Assembly (NCBI GenBank): GCA_044227505.1
Contig: JBGAWP010000063.1
Location: 1-24,962, forward strand
From: UBA7236 sp044227505
GTDB lineage: Bacteria; Bacteroidota; Bacteroidia; Chitinophagales; BACL12
Length of the DNA stretch: 24,962 nucleotides
Direction: 5' to 3'
In this document: positions 14,690-22,518 of the stretch, piece by piece
How the letters are laid out: each line of letters begins with the position of its first letter
How positions within the stretch are numbered: position 1 is the first letter of the stretch
Position numbers and translations under genes: made by a program
Notes under the pieces: generated by a model
The model's input: the letters and a program-made list of their open reading frames with translations, nothing else
Databases searched by the model: none
What the model was told of the DNA's origin: nothing

Positions 14690-15676
14690 ATGAATGAAGA
14701 AAAGAGATCTGACAACAGAGGCCGGTGGCTGTACCTTGTACTAATATTTCTATTGGTCGGGTTAAACGGCTGGTTATTCTACAATGCCTTCCAAAATAAG
14801 GAAGACAGGCTGAGAAGTGCTCAACAAATTGAGGAAGCGCGGATTCTTTATAGTCAGCTGGAAGTTCAGTTTAATGAATCAAAAAGGGAGCTGTTAGACC
14901 AAAAGGGAGATTTCTCTAAAAAGGACTCACTCATTGCCGCTTTGGAAGGCGAACTTGATGCCAGGCGCAATGAAATAACGACCTTACTAAAAACTTGTAA
15001 CTTTTTTAATGGCGGGGTAACCAATAATCAGAAAAAACTAGATGAGGTTAAAGAAGAGATCGTAACCCTGGAAGTGGATTGCAGCACCTATAAAACGCAA
15101 TTGGACGAATTGAATGCTAAGTTTTTAGCCTTACAGGAAGATTTTGAGGAACTTACCATTTTGTATGAAAATGAAGTGAAACGCAGCGAAGAATTAACCT
15201 ACGATCGCGACTCCATACTTGACATCGGAGGATTTATTTTAGCAAAGGATATTACGATCACCGGGGTGCGTAAAAAAGGAAATGGAAATGATTCTGAAGG
15301 ACAAAATGCGAAACACACCGATAGGTTAAAGATATGTTTTGATTTACTGCCTAATAAATTATCAGCCGGTAAGGATCAGACGTTTTTTGTAAAGATCATT
15401 GGTCCAAATGGCAAAACATTATTTAATACGGAAAATGGTTCAGGAGAATTTAACAACAAAGAAAAACCGGAAGATAATCTTTTCTCCAAAGCGGTCAGTT
15501 TAAAATATGATGGAGGTGATGTGGAAAGTCACTGCGTATATTGGGAACAAGAAGAAGAATTTAAAGCCGGCTCTTATACAGTAAAAGTATACCACAACGG
15601 TTATATGTCGTCGAGAAGCACATTCACATTAAAGAAACCGGTTCTGGAAGATCTGATGTCGCGCATTGGAAATTAG
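14690..15676 (+). CDS. membrane-anchored coiled-coil protein with C-terminal beta domain, function unknown
   Basis: A 328-residue protein I do not recognise. After a charged N terminus (residues 1-13) comes one membrane segment, WLYLVLIFLLVGLNGWLFY (about 14-32), which anchors it in the inner membrane with the bulk in the periplasm. Residues 35-180 are heptad-like and rich in Glu, Lys, Leu and Gln, which predicts a long coiled coil with a Cys-containing interruption (TCNFFNGG near 93-100). The C-terminal 130 residues look like a compact beta domain (VKIIGPNGKTLFNT, GSYTVKVYHNGYMSSRSTFTL), similar in feel to an Ig-like or chaperone-usher-type sandwich. I chose the ATG at 14690; a TTG at 14675 in the same frame would add five residues. 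The gene stands alone between the 382-bp gap and a strong terminator. A spacer or stalk role in the envelope is plausible but unproven. Confidence 0.75.
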   Translation: MNEEKRSDNRGRWLYLVLIFLLVGLNGWLFYNAFQNKEDRLRSAQQIEEARILYSQLEVQFNESKRELLDQKGDFSKKDSLIAALEGELDARRNEITTLLKTCNFFNGGVTNNQKKLDEVKEEIVTLEVDCSTYKTQLDELNAKFLALQEDFEELTILYENEVKRSEELTYDRDSILDIGGFILAKDITITGVRKKGNGNDSEGQNAKHTDRLKICFDLLPNKLSAGKDQTFFVKIIGPNGKTLFNTENGSGEFNNKEKPEDNLFSKAVSLKYDGGDVESHCVYWEQEEEFKAGSYTVKVYHNGYMSSRSTFTLKKPVLEDLMSRIGN

Positions 15677-15696
15677 TTTTAGATAGAAGTTTTAGG

Positions 15697-15726
15697 AAAG
15701 CCGCACTTGAAAGTGCGGCTTTTTTA
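15697..15726 (+). terminator. intrinsic terminator after the coiled-coil gene
   Basis: AGCCGCACT and AGTGCGGCT pair as a 9-bp GC-rich stem around a TGAA loop, preceded by AA and followed by TTTTTT. It starts 20 bp after the stop at 15676. This is a textbook rho-independent terminator. A-tract and T-tract on the two flanks mean it could also work in the reverse direction. Confidence 0.9.
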
Positions 15727-15977
15727 TTTGTTTATTAGGTCAATCGCGTATTTTTAATTTCATTCATATAAATATTGTTGTTAAGTAATTTTTTGAGAGG
15801 GAATTATTCGAAAATTATTGAGAAATATATTATTATATTATCAATTTTTGCATGATTTTAGGGGAAAGTAGTACGTTTTTGGCAGATTTGAATTATTTTC
15901 ACCATATAAATGCGTTAAAACATATTAAGATCAAGAGTTTTTAAATGTACCAATAATATAAAATAAAATTATAACGA
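15727..15977. other. AT-rich upstream region of nhaD; no gene seen
   Basis: About 250 bp after the terminator hold no open frame of coding character and no structured RNA that I can see. A TTTG at 15887-15890 could be a -33 element, but no TAnnTTTG lies at the right distance, so the promoter of nhaD cannot be placed. The region is long enough for a regulated leader. Confidence 0.5.
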
Positions 15978-17258
15978 ATGGAGAATATAATAATCATCAT
16001 TTTTGTTGTAGGTTATTTAGCTATAGCCTTGGAGCATCTAATTAAGATAAACAAGGCTGCCACAGCTTTGCTTACTGGAGTATTATGCTGGACTGCTTAT
16101 AGTCTTTTTTCCAGTGATCAACATTTAGTGGAATTTCAACTCGTGGAGCATCTGGGAGAGATTACAGGCATCTTATTCTTCTTATTAGGCGCAATGACCA
16201 TTGTAGAACTTATTGACTCGCATGATGGATTTAATATCATTACAAGGAAAATCACGCAAAAAAATAAAAGATCCCTTTTAATTATAATCTCAATAATAAC
16301 ATTTTTCCTTTCAGCTATATTAGATAATTTAACTACTACAATTGTAATGGTGTCTCTGTTAAGGAAGTTGATTAAGGAACCTGAAGACAGACTGTTTTTT
16401 GCAGGCATGATCGTAATTGCCGCAAATGCAGGCGGCGCATGGTCGCCAATTGGAGATGTTACAACAACAATGTTATGGATAGGTGGTCAGATAACGGCGA
16501 AAGAGATAATTATTTCTTTAATTCTGCCGAGTCTTATTTGTTTGGCAGCACCACTTATTTATCTTTCTTTTAAATTAAAAGGAAAGGTAACCACCCCTGA
16601 TCAGAAAGTGGTAAATGGCAATTCCACTTTATCACCTAAACAACAAATGATAGTTCTGCTTTCAGGAGTTGTGGTATTAATATTAGTGCCGGTATTTAAA
16701 ACCGTAACCCATTTACCTCCTTTTATGGGAATTTTATTGGGATTAGGTGTATTATGGATCATAACGGAAATTTTACATGGCGACAAGGATGAGGCTGAAA
16801 AAGGAATATTATCAGTAACGCATGCTCTTCGCAAAATCGATACACCAAGTATCTTATTTTTTCTCGGTATTTTAGTCAGCATATCTGCTTTGCAATCCAT
16901 CGGCTCATTAGCTAATGCAGCAACATGGATGACCGCTAATTTAAAAAATGAGAGTTTGATCATCATGTCCATCGGTTTATTATCTGCAATAGTAGACAAT
17001 GTTCCAATAGTTGCGGCAGTACAAGGCATGTATGATCTAAATCAATATCCAACCGATCATTTCTTTTGGAAGTTTCTGGCATATTGTTCGGGTACAGGTG
17101 GAAGTGCTTTAATAATTGGTTCAGCGGCTGGTGTAGCTGCAATGGGGATGGAAAAAATAAGTTTCTTTTGGTATTTACGCAAGATCAGTTTATTGGCACT
17201 CATAGGTTATTTTGCCGGCGCACTTACTTATTTGTTGCAATATCAGATATTGAGTTAA
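15978..17258 (+). CDS. nhaD: NhaD-type Na+/H+ antiporter
   Basis: A 426-residue inner-membrane antiporter with about 11-13 hydrophobic helices, expected to export Na+ (or Li+) in exchange for H+ and so support salt and alkali tolerance. It belongs to the ion transporter superfamily and shows its internal two-fold design: ILDNLTTTIV (Asp116-Asn117) in the first half is echoed by IVDNVPIVAA (Asp340-Asn341) in the second. The re-entrant loop segment NAGGAWSPIGD (150-160) is echoed by the Gly/Ser-rich SGTGGSALIIGSAAG. The first-half phrases are strongly typical of NhaD as opposed to ArsB or citrate transporters. Length is normal. The ClC-type gene starts 26 bp after its stop, so co-transcription is likely. 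The start ATG at 15978 leads straight into the first membrane helix. Confidence 0.92.
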   Translation: MENIIIIIFVVGYLAIALEHLIKINKAATALLTGVLCWTAYSLFSSDQHLVEFQLVEHLGEITGILFFLLGAMTIVELIDSHDGFNIITRKITQKNKRSLLIIISIITFFLSAILDNLTTTIVMVSLLRKLIKEPEDRLFFAGMIVIAANAGGAWSPIGDVTTTMLWIGGQITAKEIIISLILPSLICLAAPLIYLSFKLKGKVTTPDQKVVNGNSTLSPKQQMIVLLSGVVVLILVPVFKTVTHLPPFMGILLGLGVLWIITEILHGDKDEAEKGILSVTHALRKIDTPSILFFLGILVSISALQSIGSLANAATWMTANLKNESLIIMSIGLLSAIVDNVPIVAAVQGMYDLNQYPTDHFFWKFLAYCSGTGGSALIIGSAAGVAAMGMEKISFFWYLRKISLLALIGYFAGALTYLLQYQILS

Positions 17259-17284
17259 TTACTCATTAAGTGCTATAAATCATT

Positions 17285-19066
17285 ATGCAATTTACTCCAA
17301 TAAATACGATAAATACTGTAATAGAGTGGATGAAATCAAGACTGAATAGAAAACAGTTTCTTCTTTTCTCCAGTGTTATTGTTGGTTTATCAGTGGCTCT
17401 CGCAGCTATTGTTTTAAAATCTTTTGTGCACTATATTTTTTTATTTTCCGGATACATCAGTACCGGCAATTTTAAATATTTCCCTCTTATCCTCCCATTT
17501 ATTGGAATTCTATTAACTGTTCTGGTTGTAAAATATGTGTTGCGTGGTAAAATCGAAAAGGGAATTTGGAATATACATTTTGCATTAGCTAAAAAGTCAG
17601 CTGATGTTCCGAAGGAACAGATGTATGCACAAATATTAACAAGTTCGTTAACTGTTGGCTTTGGTGGTTCAGCAGGATTAGAAGCGCCAATAGTGATCAC
17701 AGGTGCTGCTTTTGGTTCAAATTATTCAAAAACCTATAAACTTGAAAAGAAAGAAAAAACACTGCTTTTAGCATGTGGTGTTGCTGCTGGCATAGCTTCT
17801 GTTTTTAATGCTCCAATAGCCGGGGTATTATTTGCATTGGAGGTATTAATTATCGATATATCAATTTCCGCATTTACACCTCTCATACTTTCAGCGGCCA
17901 CCGGAGCATTAATTTCAAAAATATTTTTGGAAGATGATGTGTTATTGTCATTTCAATTACAGCAACCCTTTAACTATTTAAATCTACCTTTTTATGTTTT
18001 ACTTGGCATTTTAGCTGGATTAATTTCTATATATCATTCGCGTACATTTACTAAAATAGAAGGGATGTTCAGCGATGCACCAAAGAGAAAATATATTAAT
18101 GTATTGATAGGGGGTTTAGGCATTGCTTTACTGCTTTTGGTCTTTCCATCCTTATTTGGAGAGGGATATCAAAGTATTAAAATATTATCAACCCTTAAAC
18201 CCGAAAAATTGTTGGATAATAGTATATTCCATTACATGCAAGGGAATAAATGGTTTGTTTTGATCTTTATAGGTGCCATAATATTTATAAAATCGATAGC
18301 TACAGGCTTAACAATTGGAAGCGGCGGAAATGGAGGTAATTTTGCTCCTTCCCTGTTCGTAGGCTCTTATCTGGGATTCTTTTATTCCAGGTGTGTAAAT
18401 ATGCTTAACATCGGGAACTTACCGGAAAGTAATTTTACAATTGTTGGAATGGCCGGAGTATTGAGTGGTTTATATCATGCTCCTTTGACGGCCATTTTTC
18501 TCATTGCAGAAATTACCGGAGGATATACCCTGATTATTCCACTAATGATTGTATCCTCTATAAGTTTTGGAATTTCGAAATATTTTGAACCTTATTCCAT
18601 GGATACTAAAAAATTAAGTAAAACCGGTTCACATTTCACCTCCAACAGAGATCATAATATACTCACAACACTGAATACTCAGGCTTTAGTTGAAGAAAAT
18701 TTTGTAAAAATTTCTCCTGATACTAAACTTGCAGATATTGTGGAGATCATATCGAAATCGCAAAGAAATATTTTCCCGGTGGTAAAAATTACGAATGAAT
18801 TGGAGGGAATTATTACTCTCGATAAGATCAAAGAAGTGTTATTTAAAACTGAATTATATGACACTTTAACTGCAAGAGAATTAATGACTGCTCCACCAAC
18901 AATTATAAATTTAACTGACTCAATGGAAACTGTAATGGAAAAATTTGATGAGACCGGAGCTTGGAATCTTCCCGTTATACAAAATGAATTGTATTATGGT
19001 TTTATCTCAAAATCCACTATTTTTTCCCATTACCGATTGAAAATAAAAGAAGATACCATTGAATAA
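17285..19066 (+). CDS. ClC family chloride channel/transporter with C-terminal CBS pair
   Basis: A 593-residue ClC protein. The membrane part (about 25-435) carries GLEAP (131-135), equivalent to GREGP of CLC-ec1 with the gating glutamate Glu133, then NAPIAGVLFALEV (175-187) and the anion-selectivity loop GSGGNGGNFAPSLF near 350-365. Residues from about 455 form two CBS domains (for example VVKITNELEGIITLDKIKEV and LPVIQNELYYGFISKSTI), which in other ClC proteins bind nucleotides and tune gating. Two positions are unusual. The internal proton glutamate (Glu203 in CLC-ec1) aligns with Val187, as in many chloride channels. The GSGIP serine loop is replaced by EKGIW (91-95). Anion conduction rather than strict Cl-/H+ exchange is therefore possible but not proven. 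It lies 26 bp after nhaD and probably shares its transcript. Confidence 0.92.
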   Translation: MQFTPINTINTVIEWMKSRLNRKQFLLFSSVIVGLSVALAAIVLKSFVHYIFLFSGYISTGNFKYFPLILPFIGILLTVLVVKYVLRGKIEKGIWNIHFALAKKSADVPKEQMYAQILTSSLTVGFGGSAGLEAPIVITGAAFGSNYSKTYKLEKKEKTLLLACGVAAGIASVFNAPIAGVLFALEVLIIDISISAFTPLILSAATGALISKIFLEDDVLLSFQLQQPFNYLNLPFYVLLGILAGLISIYHSRTFTKIEGMFSDAPKRKYINVLIGGLGIALLLLVFPSLFGEGYQSIKILSTLKPEKLLDNSIFHYMQGNKWFVLIFIGAIIFIKSIATGLTIGSGGNGGNFAPSLFVGSYLGFFYSRCVNMLNIGNLPESNFTIVGMAGVLSGLYHAPLTAIFLIAEITGGYTLIIPLMIVSSISFGISKYFEPYSMDTKKLSKTGSHFTSNRDHNILTTLNTQALVEENFVKISPDTKLADIVEIISKSQRNIFPVVKITNELEGIITLDKIKEVLFKTELYDTLTARELMTAPPTIINLTDSMETVMEKFDETGAWNLPVIQNELYYGFISKSTIFSHYRLKIKEDTIE

Positions 19067-19154
19067 TCAAGCAGGACCCAATTTCGTTCTCTATATATTT
19101 AATTAATCGAAATAAGTTAAATATATATCAATTCAAGTAAATTATTAATTAATA

Positions 19155-19186
19155 TTTGGATTTTTAAGCTATAAGCCTTATATTTA
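19155..19186 (+). promoter_or_regulatory. Bacteroidota promoter (-33 TTTG, -7 TATATTTA) for mpgS-mpgP
   Basis: TTTG at 19155-19158, a 20-bp spacer, then TATATTTA at 19179-19186. The spacing is canonical, and the -7 element misses only the final G of TAnnTTTG. The predicted leader before the ATG at 19222 is about 30 nt and very AT-rich. It allows the mannosylglycerate genes to be controlled separately from nhaD-clc. Confidence 0.5.
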
Positions 19187-19221
19187 TCAATTCATTTATT
19201 TTTTTAAATTAAATTTATATT

Positions 19222-20421
19222 ATGCGAATTGAATTACCAAATTCATTTGAGCGTTTCGGAAATGTGATCTTGCATAGCAAACAAAAGATCTTTGCCATGG
19301 ATGCAGGGCCCGAAAGTGCAAATAATATCAGTGAAAAGTATTTTGTTGTTAAAAAAATAGCAAATGAACAATCTTGGGATATCGAAAAAGACATGGCGAT
19401 TGTGGTTCCAATAATGAATGAAAAATTAAAACTATTGGAAGGAGTGATAACTGGTATTCCGCATAGTTGCACTATAATAATTGTATCCAACAGTTCAAGA
19501 GAAGATTCAGACAGGTTCGAAATGGAGAAAAATGTTGTGGATAATATTTGTCATTTTGCCAAACGCAATTATATTATTGTGCATCAGAGGGATCCGGAGA
19601 TTGCTAACCTATTTGCAGAAATTGGTTATAATGAAATTCTGGATGAGCAGGGCCTAGTTAAAAACGGCAAATCGGAAGGTATGCTCATCGGGTTATTGAT
19701 CACCTACCTGCTGGAGAAAAAATACATCGGATATATAGATTCTGATAATTATTTTCCAGGTTCCGTGTTTGAATATGTTAGAATTTTTTCTTCCATTTTT
19801 TCATTATCAAAAACGGATTATACAATGGGGCGTATTTTATGGCACAGCAAACCAAAAGCAATTAATTCCAATATCTTATTCAGCAAGTGGGGCAGGGTGA
19901 GCAGGCTAACAAATTACTATTTAAACAGACTTATCAGTATATACTCCGGATTTGAAACCGACATTATAACTACCGCTAATTCCGGCGAACACTGCATGAG
20001 CATGAAGGTTGCAACAAATATGGATTTCGGATCTAGTTTTACTGTAGAACCCTATAACTTTATCAATTTGTTTGAAAAGTTCGGCAATTTCACCAAAAAC
20101 AATAATTTGGAATTAATTCACAATAAAGTGATCAATATTTATCAGGTTGAATCAAGAAACCCGCATTTACACGAATCAAAGGGAAATGAACATGTTAATG
20201 ATATGATCGATAACTCTTTGGGATGTATTTACCATTCTGAAATTTGCCCTTCTGACCTCAAAAAAGAAATACTTAGAGAATTAAAACGATTAAAAATTAT
20301 TGCAGCTAATGAATTACCTGTAAAACGAATAATTTATAAGGCCCTGAATAATTTCAAGACGGATAAATTGAAAGGTATTTTCGACCCTGAAATGTATGGA
20401 AGTATGCTGGTAACACCATAA
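19222..20421 (+). CDS. mpgS: mannosyl-3-phosphoglycerate synthase
   Basis: A 399-residue cytosolic glycosyltransferase of family GT55 that joins GDP-mannose and 3-phosphoglycerate to form mannosyl-3-phosphoglycerate, the first step of mannosylglycerate synthesis. Visible hallmarks are the N-terminal MRIELPNSFERFGNV-type opening, MAIVVPIMNEKLKLLEGV (58-75) as the nucleotide-sugar-binding strand, NGKSEGM (148-154), and the metal-binding YIDSDNYFPG (171-180; Asp173, Asp175). EYVRIF, YTMGRILWHSKPK and TANSGEHCMSM are also family phrases. Length is normal. It is followed after one base by the cognate phosphatase gene and has its own promoter, 155 bp after the ClC gene. Mannosylglycerate is a compatible solute best known in thermophiles such as Thermus and the Bacteroidota-related Rhodothermus, where it responds to salt or heat. 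Confidence 0.93.
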   Translation: MRIELPNSFERFGNVILHSKQKIFAMDAGPESANNISEKYFVVKKIANEQSWDIEKDMAIVVPIMNEKLKLLEGVITGIPHSCTIIIVSNSSREDSDRFEMEKNVVDNICHFAKRNYIIVHQRDPEIANLFAEIGYNEILDEQGLVKNGKSEGMLIGLLITYLLEKKYIGYIDSDNYFPGSVFEYVRIFSSIFSLSKTDYTMGRILWHSKPKAINSNILFSKWGRVSRLTNYYLNRLISIYSGFETDIITTANSGEHCMSMKVATNMDFGSSFTVEPYNFINLFEKFGNFTKNNNLELIHNKVINIYQVESRNPHLHESKGNEHVNDMIDNSLGCIYHSEICPSDLKKEILRELKRLKIIAANELPVKRIIYKALNNFKTDKLKGIFDPEMYGSMLVTP

Positions 20422-20422
20422 T

Positions 20423-21238
20423 ATGGTTATATTATTTTCTGATATTGATGGAACAGTAACAAATAAATATTCTCATGCCTTAGAAGGAACCGATATTTGG
20501 ATAAATAATTTAATTTACGCTAACATTCCGGTAATATTTACTTCTTCAAAGACATTTTTAGAAATTTGTGAACTTCAAAATGCATTAAAAATAAATCAAC
20601 CATTTATTTTTGAAAATGGCAGTGCTATAGCTATTCCTTATGATCAAATTCAATATTATAACAAAACCTCTGGCGAAAAATTACAAAATAATTTTCTTGT
20701 CAAACCTCTGGCTCCAAAAGATTTTAAATTTCAGATATGCACTGATTATATCAAAGAATTGTATCCGGCCGAATTTTTCACACTAACAACAGGAGATCCA
20801 AAATTACTATTGAAAACTACCGGACTTTCTGAAATTGCTTTAAGAGCAGCACAAGCCCGACATTTTACCGAAACTTATTTTTTCACAATACCTGATCCTT
20901 CACTTGATCTTATAAACAATAAATTGAATTCTTTAAATGCAATTGCAGTAAAGGGTAGTCGATTTATTACCGTGTCGCATCAAGCTACTTCAAAGGGTAA
21001 AGCAATCCATACATTTTTAAGTATGCTGAGGCAAACAGAAAATAAAATAACAACAATAAGTGTTGGAGATGGAGAAAACGACTTCTCTATGTTTAAGGAA
21101 ACTGATCGCAGTTATTTTCTCACAAATAAAGCTGATTCCGTTGTAGAAATTTCTAATTGCATTTTAATAAATCCTGAAGGCCCTAAAGGATTTATAAAAG
21201 TGTGTAAGGAAATATTGGAGAAAACTTCTAGCATTTAA
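20423..21238 (+). CDS. mpgP: mannosyl-3-phosphoglycerate phosphatase
   Basis: A 271-residue HAD-superfamily (subclass IIB) phosphatase that dephosphorylates mannosyl-3-phosphoglycerate to mannosylglycerate. HAD motif I is DIDGT (Asp7 nucleophile, Asp9), motif II is the serine in FTSSKT (about 39-44), motif III is Lys191 in TSKGKAI, and motif IV is GDGENDFSMF (215-224). ENGSAIAIP (64-72) and the cap segment with GLSEIALRAAQARHFTETYF are typical of the MpgP/YedP group. The ATG lies one base after the mpgS stop, so expression is coupled. YedP-type HAD proteins without an mpgS partner have uncertain roles, but the adjacency here makes the assignment firm. It ends 12 bp before the convergent methyltransferase gene with only a weak AT hairpin between them. 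Confidence 0.92.
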   Translation: MVILFSDIDGTVTNKYSHALEGTDIWINNLIYANIPVIFTSSKTFLEICELQNALKINQPFIFENGSAIAIPYDQIQYYNKTSGEKLQNNFLVKPLAPKDFKFQICTDYIKELYPAEFFTLTTGDPKLLLKTTGLSEIALRAAQARHFTETYFFTIPDPSLDLINNKLNSLNAIAVKGSRFITVSHQATSKGKAIHTFLSMLRQTENKITTISVGDGENDFSMFKETDRSYFLTNKADSVVEISNCILINPEGPKGFIKVCKEILEKTSSI

Positions 21239-21250
21239 TAAAATAAATAC

Positions 21251-22393
21251 TTATTTCTGCCCAAATTTCCCTTCTCTTATCTCAAATTTCAAAAATACAC
21301 AATCAATGGGTCCATTTTTTAATTTAATTTTTTCGGAAGGTTTTAATCCTATGAATTTTGCAGCATCAAGATTTCCACTGAAAACCCAGGCAATACAACC
21401 GGCATATTTTCTCTTTAGCGTATTACCTATCATCTGATAAAATTCAATAATTCGGTCTTGTTGCATTCGTTCACCATATGGAGGATTCATGATCAGCATT
21501 CCTTTATGGTTTGGAGCTTCGGTATCCTCAAAGGAAGCCTGAAATAATTGTATCCCTGCATCCGGAACAACATTATTAATATGTATTTGTGCCATATCAA
21601 GATTGCGCTGTGATATATCAGAACCGCGGATCATTAATTTATTATTTTTTACCTCACTCGCAGCCTGCACCATCAATTGACGAAATAATGTAACGTCATA
21701 ATCCTTCCACAATTGAAATCCGAATTGTTTTCTTATTAATCCGGGTGCAATATTATTGGCAATCAATGCGGCTTCAATTAAAATTGTTCCGCTACCGCAC
21801 ATCGGGTCGTATAAGGGAATATTATAATTCCAACCACTTAATAATATCAAACCTGCAGCCTGAACCTCGCTCATAGGCGCTGCATGTTGTTCGGTGCGAT
21901 ATCCTCGTTTGTGTAACGATTCACCCGAACTATCGAGGGATATACTCACCTCATTTTCTTTAACTCGCAAATTAAACCGATAGGTAGGATTGATTTTTTC
22001 AATACTCGGACGTTTATCAAATTTATTTCTGAACTGATCAACAATAGCATCCTTCATTTTTAAAGCAGGGTAATTGGAATGCGTGAAAACAGAGGAAAAT
22101 ATCGTATTATCTATTGCAAACGTATCGTCCACATCCATGATCTCACTCCAATCGATCGCCATTACCTTATCATATAATTCGTGTTCATTATTGGCAATAA
22201 AAGAAGTTATAGGTTTTAAAATTTTTATAGCTGTGCGCAAGTAGATATTTGCTGCGTATAACATTGTTTTATCTCCGGAAAATGATACTGCGCGTTTTAG
22301 TATTTCTACATCACCCGCACCCAGATCCATTAATTCTTTTGCGAGAATGGGTTCAAATCCCTGTAATGTTTTGGCAATAAATTGTTGATGCAT
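21251..22393 (-). CDS. THUMP-domain SAM-dependent RNA methyltransferase (RlmL N-terminal/Trm14-like)
   Basis: A 380-residue N2-guanosine RNA methyltransferase candidate. Residues 1-160 contain a ferredoxin-like and THUMP RNA-binding region (QQFIAKTLQGFEPILAKEL, FNLRVKENEVSISLDSSGESLHKRGYR at about 140-166). Residues 170-380 form the Rossmann methyltransferase with the SAM loop DPMCGSGTILIEAAL (196-210), RGSDIS, and the catalytic NPPYGERM (303-310), the (N/D)PPY motif of amino-directed enzymes. This arrangement fits the group that includes E. coli RlmL (m2G2445 of 23S rRNA) and the tRNA enzymes Trm14/TrmN. The rRNA target is more likely in bacteria but is not provable here. It lacks the second RlmK-like domain, as in most Bacteroidota. 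It faces mpgP, and its start is only 32 bp from a terminator hairpin, so its promoter must overlap that hairpin or be read through it. Confidence 0.9.
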   Translation of the reverse strand: MHQQFIAKTLQGFEPILAKELMDLGAGDVEILKRAVSFSGDKTMLYAANIYLRTAIKILKPITSFIANNEHELYDKVMAIDWSEIMDVDDTFAIDNTIFSSVFTHSNYPALKMKDAIVDQFRNKFDKRPSIEKINPTYRFNLRVKENEVSISLDSSGESLHKRGYRTEQHAAPMSEVQAAGLILLSGWNYNIPLYDPMCGSGTILIEAALIANNIAPGLIRKQFGFQLWKDYDVTLFRQLMVQAASEVKNNKLMIRGSDISQRNLDMAQIHINNVVPDAGIQLFQASFEDTEAPNHKGMLIMNPPYGERMQQDRIIEFYQMIGNTLKRKYAGCIAWVFSGNLDAAKFIGLKPSEKIKLKNGPIDCVFLKFEIREGKFGQK

Positions 22394-22415
22394 ATTTCAA
22401 TAAAAGTAACACTTT

Positions 22416-22455
22416 AAAATAACAAAAAGGGCGTTGTTCATGAACAACGCCCTTT
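22416..22455 (-). terminator. intrinsic terminator after the haloperoxidase-like operon
   Basis: AAAGGGCGTTGTTCA (22426-22440) and TGAACAACGCCCTTT (22441-22455) form a perfect 15-bp inverted repeat. On the minus strand it is followed by TTGTTATTTT. It lies 63 bp downstream of the stop at 22519. The perfect stem and T-rich flank make this a strong rho-independent terminator for the minus-strand gene. Confidence 0.88.
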
Positions 22456-22464
22456 ATCAATTTA

Positions 22465-22496
22465 TTAATTTGTTAATTGGTTAATTTGTTAATTTG
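22465..22496. repeat. tandem 8-bp repeat (TTAATTTG, four copies)
   Basis: Four head-to-tail 8-bp units: TTAATTTG, TTAATTGG, TTAATTTG, TTAATTTG, with a fifth degenerate unit before them. The array lies between the terminator hairpin and the stop of the unknown secreted protein. It is too short for a CRISPR or a coding repeat. It is a simple microsatellite with no known function. Confidence 0.7.
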
Positions 22497-22518
22497 TCAG
22501 CCGCAGCTGATTGGTCAG

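Noticed and set aside
21239..21257. AT-only inverted repeat between mpgP and the methyltransferase as a bidirectional terminator
   Set aside because: The stem is only six A-T pairs and would be too unstable to call as a terminator.
22465..22496. 8-bp tandem repeat considered as a CRISPR array
   Set aside because: Units are contiguous with no spacers and far too short, and there are no cas genes.
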